Below are positions 1 through 8,814 of a stretch of 22,166 bases of DNA, piece by piece. The notes beneath the pieces were generated by a model, which saw nothing but the letters and a program-made list of their open reading frames with translations, was not told the origin of the DNA and searched no databases. Position numbers and translations under genes: made by a program. This DNA comes from Acidimicrobiales bacterium (GTDB lineage Bacteria > Actinomycetota > Acidimicrobiia > Acidimicrobiales > Acidimicrobilacustridaceae), in the NCBI GenBank assembly GCA_023261915.1, contig JALRFT010000349.1:1-22166 (forward strand). Reading direction: 5' to 3'. Position 1 is the first letter of the stretch, and each line of letters opens with the position of its first letter.

Positions 1-520
<520 letters not shown>

Positions 521-540
521 CCCAGCGGCAGCCCAGCGCA

Positions 541-546
541 AGGTTA
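541..546 (-). promoter_or_regulatory. Candidate -10 element (TAACCT) for the Asp-rich protein gene
   Basis: TAACCT on the minus strand lies about 20 nt before the ATG at 520 and fits the actinobacterial TANNNT -10 pattern. Transcription would start near 534. It sits in the 77-nt gap shared with the divergent response regulator gene. No clear -35 was found. Confidence 0.35.
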
Positions 547-597
547 AGAGATGGCAAAGTCCTCCCACCCGGCCGGGAGGCGTGTCACGCTGGTCTG

Positions 598-1278
598 GTG
601 CGTGTACTGGTCATCGAGGACGATGACGCCATTGCTGAGCCCCTCGAACGTGGGCTGGCCCATGAAGGATTCGCCGTCACACGACTGGCGCTGGGTGGCG
701 ACGCCCTCGCCCTCATCGATCGTGACACCAGCTTCGACGTCGTGCTCTTGGACCTCGGGCTTCCCGACATGGACGGGTTCAGCGTCTGCCGACAGATTCG
801 GGAGCGATCCGAGATCCCCGTGATCGTCGTGAGCGCCCGGGGCGACGAGGTGGACCGGGTTGTCGGACTCGAACTCGGTGCCGACGACTACGTGGTGAAA
901 CCGTTCGGCTTCAGGGAACTCGTGGCGCGCATCCGGGCCGTGGCTCGCCGCTCGGGAGCTGACCGTTCCACGGACGAAGAAACCCGGGTTGATCTCGGTC
1001 ATGGTCTCGTCATCGACAACCGAAGCCGTCGGGTGACCCATGACGGAGAAGAACTCGCACTCACCCGCAAAGAGTTTGACCTTCTCGCACTCCTCGCCGA
1101 AGACCCCGGAGCAACCTTTACCCGCGAGGTCATCCTGGAACGAGTGTGGGACCCGCACTGGTACGGGCCGACGAAGACCCTTGACGTCCATATCGCCGCC
1201 CTACGCCGAAAACTTGGCGATCCAAGCATCATCGAGACGGTCCGCGGCGTTGGCTTCCGACTACGAGGCCCGTCATGA
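598..1278 (+). CDS. OmpR/PhoB-family response regulator
   Basis: A 226-residue DNA-binding regulator, the usual length for the family. The receiver domain (about 1-115) has the acidic cluster EDDD at 7-10, the phosphoacceptor Asp52 in LLDLGLPDMDG, the switch Ser79 and the conserved Lys101 in VVKPF. A winged-helix DNA-binding domain fills about 130-224 and ends in the typical TVRGVGFRL motif. The start is a GTG at 598, because the receiver domain begins directly there (MRVLVIEDDD) and no upstream in-frame start exists; the GGAGG at 576-580 is rather far away. It overlaps the next gene, a histidine kinase, by four bases (ATGA), so they are a co-translated pair. The target genes are unknown; the divergent Asp-rich exported protein is the obvious candidate. 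Confidence 0.95.
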   Translation: MRVLVIEDDDAIAEPLERGLAHEGFAVTRLALGGDALALIDRDTSFDVVLLDLGLPDMDGFSVCRQIRERSEIPVIVVSARGDEVDRVVGLELGADDYVVKPFGFRELVARIRAVARRSGADRSTDEETRVDLGHGLVIDNRSRRVTHDGEELALTRKEFDLLALLAEDPGATFTREVILERVWDPHWYGPTKTLDVHIAALRRKLGDPSIIETVRGVGFRLRGPS

Positions 1279-2666
1279 GGCGCCGTCTTCTCGTCTCCTA
1301 CTTGATCCTCACGCTGGTCATCCTCGTGGTGCTCGAGGTGCCACTCGCCATCACCTATCGGGAACGCGAAATTCAGTCACTCGAAGCAAAACTTGAACGG
1401 GATGCATTCGTGGTCGCCTCCTACGCCGAGGACACCCTTGAGGGAACGGCAGACGCTGACCTCGGGAGCCTCGTCACCGCCTATGCCGAGCGGACCGGGG
1501 GCCGGATCGTCATCGTCGACGCCTCCGGCGAGGTCCGGGCCGACCCCGAACCACTGCGCGAGGGCGCACGATCATTTGAGTCACGGCCTGAGATCCAGAC
1601 AGCGTTGAACCAAGAGGTAGCCGTCGGCACACGGGAATCGGCATCGTTGGGCACGACATTGCTCTATGTCGCCGTGCCGGTGAGTTCGGGCGGACAGGTC
1701 CACGGGGCCGTGCGCATCACCTACCCGACCTCTGAGGTCGACAGTCGCGTCGGGCGTTACTGGGCGCTGCTGGTTGGCATCGGGGTCATCGCCCTCACCG
1801 GGGCTGCCGGGGCAGGAATCCTCCTCGCCCGTTGGGTCACCCGACCGGTCGACACGCTCCGGTCGGCAGCCGAGGCGCTCGGTGAGGGCCACCTTGATGC
1901 CCGGGCCCCGACTGATGCCGGGCCGCCCGAGATCCGCGCACTCGCCCAGGCCCTGAACACCACCGCCGGGCGACTCGAGGATCTCGTCCATGCCCAAGAA
2001 CAGTTCGTCGCTGACGCATCGCACCAGCTGCGGACCCCGTTGACCGCCCTGCGACTCCGACTCGAGATGCTCGACATGCGCACCACCGACGACACCGATC
2101 GAGCCGACATCACCGCCGCTGAGATCGAAGTCGCTCGTCTCGCCCGCCTCGTCGATGGTTTGATGTCACTGGCCCGCGCTGATCGGGCGCCAGCGACAGA
2201 GACGACCTCTCGCCTTGATGTGCACGCTGCACTGGTCACTCGTGCTGCGATTTGGGAGCCCGTCGCCACCGAGCGCGACGTGGCCATTGCCGTCGAGACG
2301 ACTGAGGCAACGCTGCGCGCCGATCCCGATCGCCTCGATCAGGTGCTCGACAACTACATCGCCAACGCACTCGAAGTGGCACCCGCAGGGAGCACGGTCT
2401 CGCTACGAGCCTCGGCGGTCAGCATCACCGGCGTCGGTCGGGCCATTGAGGTGCACGTCACCGATGAGGGCCCCGGGCTGACACCCGAGGAACGCCGACT
2501 GGCCTTTGAGCGCTTCTGGCGAGCGAAACCGGGGGCCGGCGATCTGGGCGGGAGCGGACTCGGTCTGGCCATCGTCAGAAAACTCGTCCGTCTCGACAAT
2601 GGCACCTGTGAGTTGCGAGAGGGGCCCACCGGCGGCATCGACGCCGTGGCCATTTACCCCAGCTGA
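1275..2666 (+). CDS. Membrane sensor histidine kinase (HAMP, HisKA, HATPase_c)
   Basis: A 463-residue partner kinase of the preceding regulator. The first membrane helix is at about 7-27, an extracytoplasmic sensing region at about 29-160, the second helix at about 162-186 and a HAMP linker at about 187-240. The phosphoacceptor is His250 in the H-box DASHQLRTPLTALR. The ATP-binding domain shows an N-box (LDNYIANALEVAP, Asn360/Asn364), a G1 box (VTDEGPGL, Asp397) and a G2 box (GGSGLGLAIV, 425-433). The ATG at 1275 overlaps the stop of the regulator (ATGA). The external domain of about 130 residues resembles a small periplasmic sensor fold, but no ligand can be read from it. It ends 10 bases before the convergent stop of the DUF2332 gene. 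Confidence 0.95.
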   Translation: MRRRLLVSYLILTLVILVVLEVPLAITYREREIQSLEAKLERDAFVVASYAEDTLEGTADADLGSLVTAYAERTGGRIVIVDASGEVRADPEPLREGARSFESRPEIQTALNQEVAVGTRESASLGTTLLYVAVPVSSGGQVHGAVRITYPTSEVDSRVGRYWALLVGIGVIALTGAAGAGILLARWVTRPVDTLRSAAEALGEGHLDARAPTDAGPPEIRALAQALNTTAGRLEDLVHAQEQFVADASHQLRTPLTALRLRLEMLDMRTTDDTDRADITAAEIEVARLARLVDGLMSLARADRAPATETTSRLDVHAALVTRAAIWEPVATERDVAIAVETTEATLRADPDRLDQVLDNYIANALEVAPAGSTVSLRASAVSITGVGRAIEVHVTDEGPGLTPEERRLAFERFWRAKPGAGDLGGSGLGLAIVRKLVRLDNGTCELREGPTGGIDAVAIYPS

Positions 2667-2676
2667 ACCAGTCCGG

Positions 2677-3789
2677 TTACGGCACGGCCGGGCGGAGCCA
2701 GCGCAGCCACCGACCGTGTGGGTGGGCATAACCCAACAGGCTCGAGGTAACCCTTCCTCCACGCCATGTCCGAAGCCCCAGTGCTGTCAGGGTGCCGTCA
2801 CCCTCGCGTTGATCATCTGCCGGATCGGGCGCCGGGATCCATGGGGTGAACCGGGGCTCCTCAAAGGTGATCAAAGCCAGGTCGCGCTGTGCTCCGATGG
2901 CGTCGAGCTGACTCAGGAGGTCTTCCCGCTCCGAAGCACTCAGGTAGGCGAGCGCCCACGTCGACACGACGACGGGGAACTGGTCGTTGGCCACGAGCGA
3001 CACACGGGGGGCGAGGCCGGCGACGGCATCGCCCCGGACCAGATCAGGTCCACCATCAGCCACGACATCGAGAGCGGCGTTGAGAGCAGCTGTGCGCTGG
3101 GGTTGGCCGGGCCAGATACACGCATTGAGCCAGCGACGCTGGCGAGGGTCGGTGGCGTCAAGCGGCGCCAGGTCGATCCCACTACGCGTGACCACGTCTG
3201 GGACCGGACCGAGTCCCGGTAAGGCATCCCCGCGCAGTGAGCACCGCAAGTGCACAGGAGATTCCGGTGAACCGACCTCGGCTAGGGAGGCACCATCACG
3301 TTCGTAGGTGATGTGATAGCGGTCGAGGTACAGGTTCACCCCCGCACTTGGTCCAACTTCCACGAGTGCCACCGACGTCCGGCCGGCGGCGGCCACCACT
3401 AGTGCCGGCAGCAGGACCGCACTTCGGCCCACCTCATTGGTCTGCACCGAACGCGTGCGCATCGTCTCGGTGAGCAGATCCTGCTGCTCGTCAACGAACC
3501 GGACCAGCGCCTCATGAGGATCGCCGTCTGAGTCGCCTCGGTAGATGACGGCGAGGTCGCTGTCAGGGACGGCCAGAGTGGCGTCGTGCACCGCCGCAAA
3601 GAAGAGCACCGGAATCCGACCGCGCCGCGTGTTGGGCGACGCAGCGCCTGCGATGAAACCGAGCATCTCCCGATCAGCGGCTACCGAGCGGGCGAGATTC
3701 TCATAGAGCGGGCTGTAGCCGGCGAAGTCCGTCTCGGCGAGGAACAGGAACAGGCTGGCGAGCTCATCGATCGGATCCGTGGCCACCAC
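2677..3789 (-). CDS. DUF2332 family protein
   Basis: About 370 residues, matching the DUF2332 family known mainly from actinobacteria and proteobacteria. Typical family features are an N-terminal segment with an AETDFAGYSPLYENLAR stretch (18-34), VLFFAAVHDA (61-70) and VEVGPSAGVNLYLDRY starting near 143. The last is a Gly-rich loop that resembles the SAM-binding motif of methyltransferases, but no activity is established that I know of. The open frame continues upstream to 4047, but that part lies opposite the start of the ArfB-like gene and looks nothing like the family, so I place the start at tandem GTG codons at 3789/3786, with a weak GGGGCGG upstream. It is convergent with the histidine kinase and divergent from the ArfB-like gene. 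Confidence 0.85.
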   Translation of the reverse strand: MVATDPIDELASLFLFLAETDFAGYSPLYENLARSVAADREMLGFIAGAASPNTRRGRIPVLFFAAVHDATLAVPDSDLAVIYRGDSDGDPHEALVRFVDEQQDLLTETMRTRSVQTNEVGRSAVLLPALVVAAAGRTSVALVEVGPSAGVNLYLDRYHITYERDGASLAEVGSPESPVHLRCSLRGDALPGLGPVPDVVTRSGIDLAPLDATDPRQRRWLNACIWPGQPQRTAALNAALDVVADGGPDLVRGDAVAGLAPRVSLVANDQFPVVVSTWALAYLSASEREDLLSQLDAIGAQRDLALITFEEPRFTPWIPAPDPADDQREGDGTLTALGLRTWRGGRVTSSLLGYAHPHGRWLRWLRPAVP

Positions 3790-3900
3790 AACGACGACGC
3801 TACCGCCCCAGTCGTGGCCCTCAGCCCCGGTGGTGAAGGCCGGAACACCGCAAACGAAGGCTCGGCACCTAGCGTGGGGTTGGACAGCAAGGCGGTAACC

Positions 3901-4284
3901 ATGGTCATTCCGGAGTCGGAACTCGAATGGCGTTTCAGTGGCCCCGGCGGCCCCGGGGGACAGCACGCCAACACCTCCAACACCCGCGTTGAGGTGGTGT
4001 TCAACATCGCTGCGAGTCCAAGTCTCGACGACCGCACCCGGGAGCAACTGATGCGGTCCCTCGGACCGTCAGTGCGCGTCGTGTGTGCCGCAACCCGCTC
4101 CCAGCACCGCAACCGGGAAATGGCCCGCGACCTCCTCGAACGCCGGATACGCCGTGCCCTCGTCACTGCACCCTCGCGGCGGGCCACCCGACCCTCACGG
4201 GCGGCGGCTGAACGGCGGCTCGAGGCGAAACGTAGTCAGGCTCTGCGAAAGCAACGCAGGCGATGGCGGCCCCACGACGACTGA
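3901..4284 (+). CDS. arfB: ArfB (YaeJ)-like peptidyl-tRNA hydrolase for ribosome rescue
   Basis: A 127-residue class-I release-factor domain protein with no codon-recognition domains. The catalytic GGQ motif is at residues 19-21 within SGPGGPGGQHANTSNTRVEV, which is the segment release factors use to hydrolyse the peptidyl-tRNA ester bond. The C-terminal part (about 90-127) is dense in Arg and Lys, like the ArfB tail that enters the empty mRNA channel of stalled ribosomes. The frame is open from 3586, but the domain begins at the ATG at 3901, which follows AAGGCGG five bases upstream; this start is clearly better. It likely acts in the cytoplasm on non-stop ribosomes. Length and composition fit the family well. 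Confidence 0.92.
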   Translation: MVIPESELEWRFSGPGGPGGQHANTSNTRVEVVFNIAASPSLDDRTREQLMRSLGPSVRVVCAATRSQHRNREMARDLLERRIRRALVTAPSRRATRPSRAAAERRLEAKRSQALRKQRRRWRPHDD

Positions 4285-4339
4285 GGACCGTTTAGGGTTG
4301 CCCGCATCCCGCAGTCTTCCCGATGCCCGGAGCTTGCTG

Positions 4340-5059
4340 ATGCCCTCATCCTCCGTACCCCTCGTCATCGCCCACCGGGGTGCAACGGCCACGGCCCGGG
4401 AGAACACCTTGGCGGCGTTCGCAGCAGCCGCTGACGCCGGAGCCAACTGGATCGAGCTCGATACCCACCTCGCCGCCGACGGACAGGTTGTCGTGTTTCA
4501 CAACGACCACTACGACGATGGGCGGCCCGTCCACGAGGTCTCCTCATCACAGCGCCCCGAGGAGGTTCCACTCCTGGGCGAGGTGCTCGATCTGTGCAGC
4601 GAGGCCGATCTCGGGGTCAACGTCGAGATCAAGGCGCTCCCCGGTGAGGCCGACGCCGAGACGTCACCGGCGCTCGGCGATGCCGTGATGAAGATCCTCG
4701 AGACGCACGCCCTCGCCGGTGGACGGGTCAAGGGGACACAGCGACTGTTGGTGACCAGCTTCCGGCCGGAATCGATCGCCCAGGTTCGAGAGCGGGGCGC
4801 ATCCCCCACCGGGCTGCTGACAGTGACCGTCGAAGATCCACACGCAACGGCGCGGCGGCTGGCAGACGAGGGGCATGCAGCCATCAACCCGTGGGACCTC
4901 ATCGTCACCGGCGCTCTCGTCGAGGCTGCCCACGATGCCGGCCTGGACGTCAACGTGTGGACCGTCAACGATCCGACTCGCATGATCGAGCTCGCCCGAT
5001 GGGGGGTCGACGGCATCATCACCGACCTCCCCGACGTCGCCATCGACACCCTTTCCTGA
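4340..5059 (+). CDS. Glycerophosphodiester phosphodiesterase
   Basis: A 239-residue GDPD-family TIM barrel, predicted to hydrolyse glycerophosphodiesters to glycerol-3-phosphate and an alcohol. The sequence shows the family signature in order: AHRG (His12, Arg13), ENT (Glu21), ELD (Glu39, Asp41), FHND (His54) and NVEIK near 115, followed by VNVWTVND and GVDGIITDLP near the C-terminus. His12 and His54 are the expected acid/base pair, and the Glu/Asp residues bind the metal. There is no signal peptide, so it is cytoplasmic. The frame is open from 4085 in an overlap with the ArfB-like gene, but the ATG at 4340 has a GGAG seven bases upstream and starts just before the barrel. It converges on the ABC permease with only four bases between the stops. 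Confidence 0.93.
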   Translation: MPSSSVPLVIAHRGATATARENTLAAFAAAADAGANWIELDTHLAADGQVVVFHNDHYDDGRPVHEVSSSQRPEEVPLLGEVLDLCSEADLGVNVEIKALPGEADAETSPALGDAVMKILETHALAGGRVKGTQRLLVTSFRPESIAQVRERGASPTGLLTVTVEDPHATARRLADEGHAAINPWDLIVTGALVEAAHDAGLDVNVWTVNDPTRMIELARWGVDGIITDLPDVAIDTLS

Positions 5060-5063
5060 GGGT

Positions 5064-7538
5064 TCACTCCATCACCCGCAGAGCATCGGGAATGCTCATC
5101 CGCATCAGTCGACGGACGAGCAGGAGTGGAGTGCAGGCCACAGCCACCACCCCAGTCACCACAGCAGCGAGGATCGTCGCTCCACTGACGTCAACGACGA
5201 GTCCGATGTCGGGCACGGTGGCGGCCACGACAGAGCCGACGATCCACTGCACCAGCACGTAGCCGCCGACGATCCCGATGACTGTCGCCGCAATACCGAC
5301 GAGGAGACCTTCGGTGACAAGGATGCCCACGACGCGCCGCACAGGAAGCCCGAAAGCGAACAGGGTGGCGTGCTCTCGTTGCCGCTCTTCGACCGAGATC
5401 GCCGAGGAATTGAACGCCACGAGACCGGCGAGGACGAGGACGGCAAGTCCCGCGATGGCGAGGGCTGAGGAGAACTGGTCGAGGGCATCGGCGAGGAGGC
5501 CGGTGAGATCGGCGACGGGCTGGATGGTGGCGATCCCGGGAAGGTCGAAGGCGGCGCGACGGATGGCATCGGTGGAAGTCCCCGATGCCGGGGTCACCAC
5601 GACCGAGTTGGTTGTCCCGACCAGACCGAGCGCGTCTGCGTCGCCAGAGTCCACATAGGCGAGGGTGCGAATCGGGTCAGCATGGACCCCTGAGATGATG
5701 AAGGTCACCTCGGCCAAGGCATACCCCGAGCCGGAACGTGTCGGCACGCGAACCACTACCTCGTCGCCGACCGAGAGTGCGAGGTCCTCAAGCGCCTTGG
5801 CTGCCAGCACGATCCCCGGGCGATCGCCCGGGTCGGCAACCTCGACGAGCGTAGGAGTCCACCGAGGCGTGCCGGCCTCCGAGACGCTGCCCTCGAGATC
5901 GAGGACGGTGACCGCGAGATCAACCTCCCCGGGACCCGGGTTGAGGACGCCGGGCAAGATCAGCTGAGGGTCAGCTGCAGCGACACCGGCGAGGCCGGCC
6001 AACTCGGTCACGACAGGACTGTCGATGGGCACGAAGCCTTCAAGTTGGACGCTGATTCGGTCCGGATCGGCTCGGAGTATCTCGTCCTCACTGGATCGGA
6101 CCGTGCCCACGAAGCTGTCGAGCATGCCGAGCACGGCGACGAGGGTGGCGACGGCCACACCAACCCCCAATGCGGTCAGCACCGTGCGGCGCAGGTTGCG
6201 CACGGTATTGCGCACCGGGAGGTGCGACACGCTCGTTCGACGCGATGACCGCCTGCCGCGACGAGCCGTGACCTGAACGCCGCGGCGCGACTGATAGATC
6301 GACGCACTCCGAATGGCCGTCACCGGTTCCATCCGCACGACTCGCCGGACCGGGAGGATGCTGGCCGCGAACGGCACGATGAAACCGAGGGCGGCGGCGC
6401 GTGCGTAAGCGCCGAACTGGAACGGCGTCACCCACTCCGGCAGGGGGAGGAAACTCTCGAACACCCCCTTGAGAGCGGCGCCGGCCCACACGCCGACTCC
6501 GATGCCGAGTACCGCTCCCAACAACGCCACCTGCGCCGCCATGACGATCGGTCGCAGAGCGATCCGTCTTGGGGGTACGCCGAGCGCCATCTGGATACCG
6601 ATCTCCCGACGCTGGGCGTCAACGACCCGGCCGACGAGATTGAAAGCGGCCAGCGACGCTGCCCCGAGCACGAGAAGGGTGATGGCCGTCCACACTGTCT
6701 GGTCACCCTCAAGATCGTCGTAGAGCAGACGGTAGGAGGGCTCTTCCGCCTTGGTCGAGACGGTCGCGCTCACACCGTCTCGCTCCGCAATGGCGGCGAT
6801 GAGTTCCTCACGGACCACCTCGGGATCAGCTTCGGGACCGAGGTTGAGCACGAGTTCGTTGGCCTGGCCCTCCAACCCGGAGATGCGCTGGGCGTCGGTC
6901 AATGAGGCGAAGACGACGGCGTAGTTGGCCTCGCCGAAGGGCGCCACCTCGCCGCCAACGGTGATGTAGAAGTACTCGGGCCCGACACCCGTACCCACCC
7001 ACTCGACGTCACTGCCACCCGCCAACGTGGCGGCGCCAGCGGACCCAAGGCCGTAGTAGTTGGCGAACTTCTGCTCGACGATGACCTCGGGTCGCGCCGC
7101 TCCCGACACAGCGTCCCGGCCCCCGGTCATCCACACCGTGTCCGGACCACCCGGGTCGGCGCCCACGATCACCGACCGGACGAGCACACCCTCCCCCGAT
7201 GCGGTCGCCGAGGCGGGAATGTCGATCTGTGACGGCACGACCAAGCGGGGTGCTGATGCGGTCACCGACGATGCCGAGGGGATGGTCTCGGCGAGGTTCA
7301 CGAGGTCGTCGGGGGAGGCGAAGGTGCCTGGTGTCAGCGTGACCTTGAGGTCATGGAGTCGCAACTGGGAGAACGAGGCGTCATAGGACATGCGGGCCCA
7401 CGTCCCTGAACTCCCGAAAGCGGCGTAGACCCCCGTTCCAATGGCGATCACCACGGCGATGGCCACCACGGAGACCCACCGGCGCCTCAGATCACGCCAT
7501 GACCACCGCCAAACCAGCGTCCTGGGTCGGGCGCTCAT
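5064..7538 (-). CDS. ABC transporter permease, two FtsX domains (MacB/LolC-like)
   Basis: An 824-residue membrane protein. An N-terminal helix at about 20-41 is followed by a large extracytoplasmic domain (about 45-275). A first FtsX-type bundle spans about 280-410, with the cytoplasmic loop QRREIGIQMALGVPPRRI. A helix at about 452-473, a second extracytoplasmic domain (about 480-685) and a last FtsX bundle (about 690-810, with EERQREHATLFAFGLPVRRV) complete it. This duplicated design is that of actinobacterial MacB/FtsX-like exporters or mechanotransmitters for envelope substrates. The start is the ATG at 7538 with GGAGAGG eight bases upstream; a frame extension to 7649 lacks these features. 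It follows its ATPase by 31 bases in the operon that begins with a universal stress protein at 8745. The substrate is unknown. Confidence 0.93.
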   Translation of the reverse strand: MSARPRTLVWRWSWRDLRRRWVSVVAIAVVIAIGTGVYAAFGSSGTWARMSYDASFSQLRLHDLKVTLTPGTFASPDDLVNLAETIPSASSVTASAPRLVVPSQIDIPASATASGEGVLVRSVIVGADPGGPDTVWMTGGRDAVSGAARPEVIVEQKFANYYGLGSAGAATLAGGSDVEWVGTGVGPEYFYITVGGEVAPFGEANYAVVFASLTDAQRISGLEGQANELVLNLGPEADPEVVREELIAAIAERDGVSATVSTKAEEPSYRLLYDDLEGDQTVWTAITLLVLGAASLAAFNLVGRVVDAQRREIGIQMALGVPPRRIALRPIVMAAQVALLGAVLGIGVGVWAGAALKGVFESFLPLPEWVTPFQFGAYARAAALGFIVPFAASILPVRRVVRMEPVTAIRSASIYQSRRGVQVTARRGRRSSRRTSVSHLPVRNTVRNLRRTVLTALGVGVAVATLVAVLGMLDSFVGTVRSSEDEILRADPDRISVQLEGFVPIDSPVVTELAGLAGVAAADPQLILPGVLNPGPGEVDLAVTVLDLEGSVSEAGTPRWTPTLVEVADPGDRPGIVLAAKALEDLALSVGDEVVVRVPTRSGSGYALAEVTFIISGVHADPIRTLAYVDSGDADALGLVGTTNSVVVTPASGTSTDAIRRAAFDLPGIATIQPVADLTGLLADALDQFSSALAIAGLAVLVLAGLVAFNSSAISVEERQREHATLFAFGLPVRRVVGILVTEGLLVGIAATVIGIVGGYVLVQWIVGSVVAATVPDIGLVVDVSGATILAAVVTGVVAVACTPLLLVRRLMRMSIPDALRVME

Positions 7539-7569
7539 CAGCGTCCTCTCCGGCGGGCGAGCGACATGG

Positions 7570-8298
7570 TCACCATTGCAGGGCTGCGAACTCTGCTTTC
7601 CCCCCGTGTGGTGGTCCGTCGTGGACGATGGAGCCGCTCGAGACCTCAATGACCCGATCCGCCACCCGTGAAATCTCCCGATTGTGGGTGACCACGATCA
7701 CGGTGAGACCGGCGTCAGCCTGGTCCCGCAGAAGCCGCAGAATGGCCACACCGGTGGTGAAGTCGAGTTCGCCCGTCGGCTCGTCGGCGAGCAGCAGGGG
7801 GTTCCCGGTGGCGAGGGCGCGGGCGATGGCGACACGCTGCTGCTCGCCACCCGACAACTGATGGGGAAAGTGCGTCGCACGGTCAGCAAGCCCTACGTCA
7901 CCGAGCGCCTCGAGGGCCCGGTCGTAAGCATCGGCGCGGCCAGCGACGTCGGCACCGAACTGGACATTCTCCGCAGCAGTGAGACCCGACAGCAGATTGA
8001 AGGTCTGGAAGATGAAACTGACCGTGCTCCGTCGGAAGGCGAACCGTTCGGGGCGAGAAAGCGAGGTGATGTTGCGGCCGTCAACGATCACCTCACCGTC
8101 ACTGGCAGCATCGAGTCCGCCGATCAGATTCAAGAGGGTGGTCTTCCCACTGCCCGACGGACCGAGGATCACAACAAACGAGCCACGCGCAATCTCACAA
8201 TCGACGGTGTCGAGTGCGACCACAGTGGTGTCGCCCATTTCGTAGCGACGCGTCGCCCCCCGCAGCGAAACCATCATCGACGGTGCGGGACTGCTCAT
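7570..8298 (-). CDS. ABC transporter ATP-binding protein (MacB/LolD/FtsE type)
   Basis: A 242-residue nucleotide-binding subunit. Walker A is GPSGSGKT (46-53), the Q-loop Gln98 is in FIFQTFNLL, the signature is LSGGEQQR (148-155), Walker B is LLLADEP (168-174, catalytic Glu173), and the switch His205 is in VVTHN. The SGGEQQR signature and THN switch fit the MacB/LolD branch, which pairs with FtsX-like permeases such as the next gene. GAGGAGG lies six bases before the ATG. It begins 24 bases after the stop of the universal stress protein gene, so the three genes probably form one transcript. It acts at the inner face of the membrane by powering the permease. Confidence 0.95.
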   Translation of the reverse strand: MSSPAPSMMVSLRGATRRYEMGDTTVVALDTVDCEIARGSFVVILGPSGSGKTTLLNLIGGLDAASDGEVIVDGRNITSLSRPERFAFRRSTVSFIFQTFNLLSGLTAAENVQFGADVAGRADAYDRALEALGDVGLADRATHFPHQLSGGEQQRVAIARALATGNPLLLADEPTGELDFTTGVAILRLLRDQADAGLTVIVVTHNREISRVADRVIEVSSGSIVHDGPPHGGKAEFAALQW

Positions 8299-8322
8299 GG
8301 GCCCTCCTCGGTGCTGTCGCAG

Positions 8323-8745
8323 CTAGTCCTCTTCAGGGGGACGCACGATCACCACCGGGCACGTGGCATGTTGGGCAACCTGTTGACTCACCGAACCCAA
8401 CAACAGACCGGCAAAGCCACCCCGTCCCCGGGACCCCACGACGAGAATGTCGTCGGGCGAGGCCTCATCGAGCAGGGCGGGCACGGGTGCCTTCTCCACG
8501 ACCTGTTCAACGACCTCGACGGCATCACCCACTTCGTCGGCGACGACACTGTGGAGATGCTCGGTCACGCTGGTTCGCAGTTCGTTGAGTGCCACCGGTA
8601 CGTCCGCAGCGAACACGAGGGGTGAGAACTCCCACGCCTCGATGGCAACGAGCGGAATCCCCCGCAACGTCGCCTCCGCCGCTCCCCATCGCAGCGCGGC
8701 CCGAGAGGCGTCGGAACCGTCTATCCCAACAATGATTTTCGCCAT
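8323..8745 (-). CDS. Universal stress protein (UspA family), first copy
   Basis: A 140-residue single-domain Usp. It starts with the typical strand IIVGIDGSDAS and ends with the ATP-binding loop GSRGRGGFAGLLLGSVS (104-120), which matches the G-2x-G-9x-G-S/T pattern through Gly104, Gly107, Gly117 and Ser118. It therefore belongs to the ATP-binding subgroup, the type found in the mycobacterial DosR regulon. The ATG at 8745 has no ribosome binding site. TAGCAT ends exactly six bases before it, so the mRNA is probably leaderless. It heads an operon with an ABC ATPase and permease. A DosR-like palindrome lies at -37 to -50 of the inferred start. Partner proteins are unknown. Confidence 0.94.
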   Translation of the reverse strand: MAKIIVGIDGSDASRAALRWGAAEATLRGIPLVAIEAWEFSPLVFAADVPVALNELRTSVTEHLHSVVADEVGDAVEVVEQVVEKAPVPALLDEASPDDILVVGSRGRGGFAGLLLGSVSQQVAQHATCPVVIVRPPEED

Positions 8746-8751
8746 AGAGGC

Positions 8752-8757
8752 ATGCTA
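8752..8757 (-). promoter_or_regulatory. Leaderless promoter -10 (TAGCAT) of the stress-protein/ABC operon
   Basis: TAGCAT on the minus strand is followed by six bases (GCCTCT) and then the ATG at 8745, so the inferred transcription start is the A of the start codon. The -35 region (about 8775-8780, ACGCGA) is poor, as expected of a promoter that depends on an activator. Confidence 0.6.
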
Positions 8758-8781
8758 CGACGACCGCATCAGCGTCGCGTT

Positions 8782-8795
8782 GGGCCGAAAGGCCC
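8782..8795 (-). promoter_or_regulatory. DosR-like operator palindrome upstream of the stress-protein/ABC operon
   Basis: The minus strand reads GGGCCTTTCGGCCC, a palindrome with five-base arms and a four-base centre. Placed against the mycobacterial DosR consensus TTSGGGACTWWAGTCCCSAA it keeps the key GGGNC....GNCCC positions; I count 13 of 20 matches over the extended site. Its centre is about 43.5 bases before the inferred start at 8745, a classic activator position next to RNA polymerase. The window itself encodes a DosR-like regulator at 17493. An alternative reading is part of a transcription-stop hairpin for the upstream operon that ends at 8815. Confidence 0.5.
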
Positions 8796-8811
8796 TATGC
8801 CCGAAGGGCCT
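8790..8811. terminator. Overlapping hairpins after the cytochrome-oxidase assembly operon
   Basis: AGGCCC (8790-8795) is complementary to GGGCCT (8806-8811), with a smaller GCCC-GAA-GGGC hairpin inside (8799-8809). It lies three bases past the stop codon of the thioredoxin-like gene, so it could stop or stabilise that transcript. There is no T-run. It shares bases with the DosR-like palindrome, and a weaker second box may be read at 8798-8811. Confidence 0.35.
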
Positions 8812-8814
8812 GGG

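Noticed and set aside
544..1191. Long open frame on the minus strand (215 codons)
   Set aside because: It lies wholly opposite the OmpR-type regulator, which has every family motif; the antisense frame has no recognisable domain and arises from GC-rich codon bias.
2506..3222. Open frame on the plus strand (238 codons)
   Set aside because: It overlaps the end of the histidine kinase and runs antisense to the DUF2332 gene, and its composition is not protein-like.
3586..3900. N-terminal extension of the ArfB-like frame
   Set aside because: The added 105 residues have no similarity to the family and overlap the start of the DUF2332 gene; the ATG at 3901 has a ribosome binding site.
7684..8625. 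313-codon open frame on the plus strand
   Set aside because: It is antisense to the ABC ATPase and universal stress protein, both with full sets of motifs.
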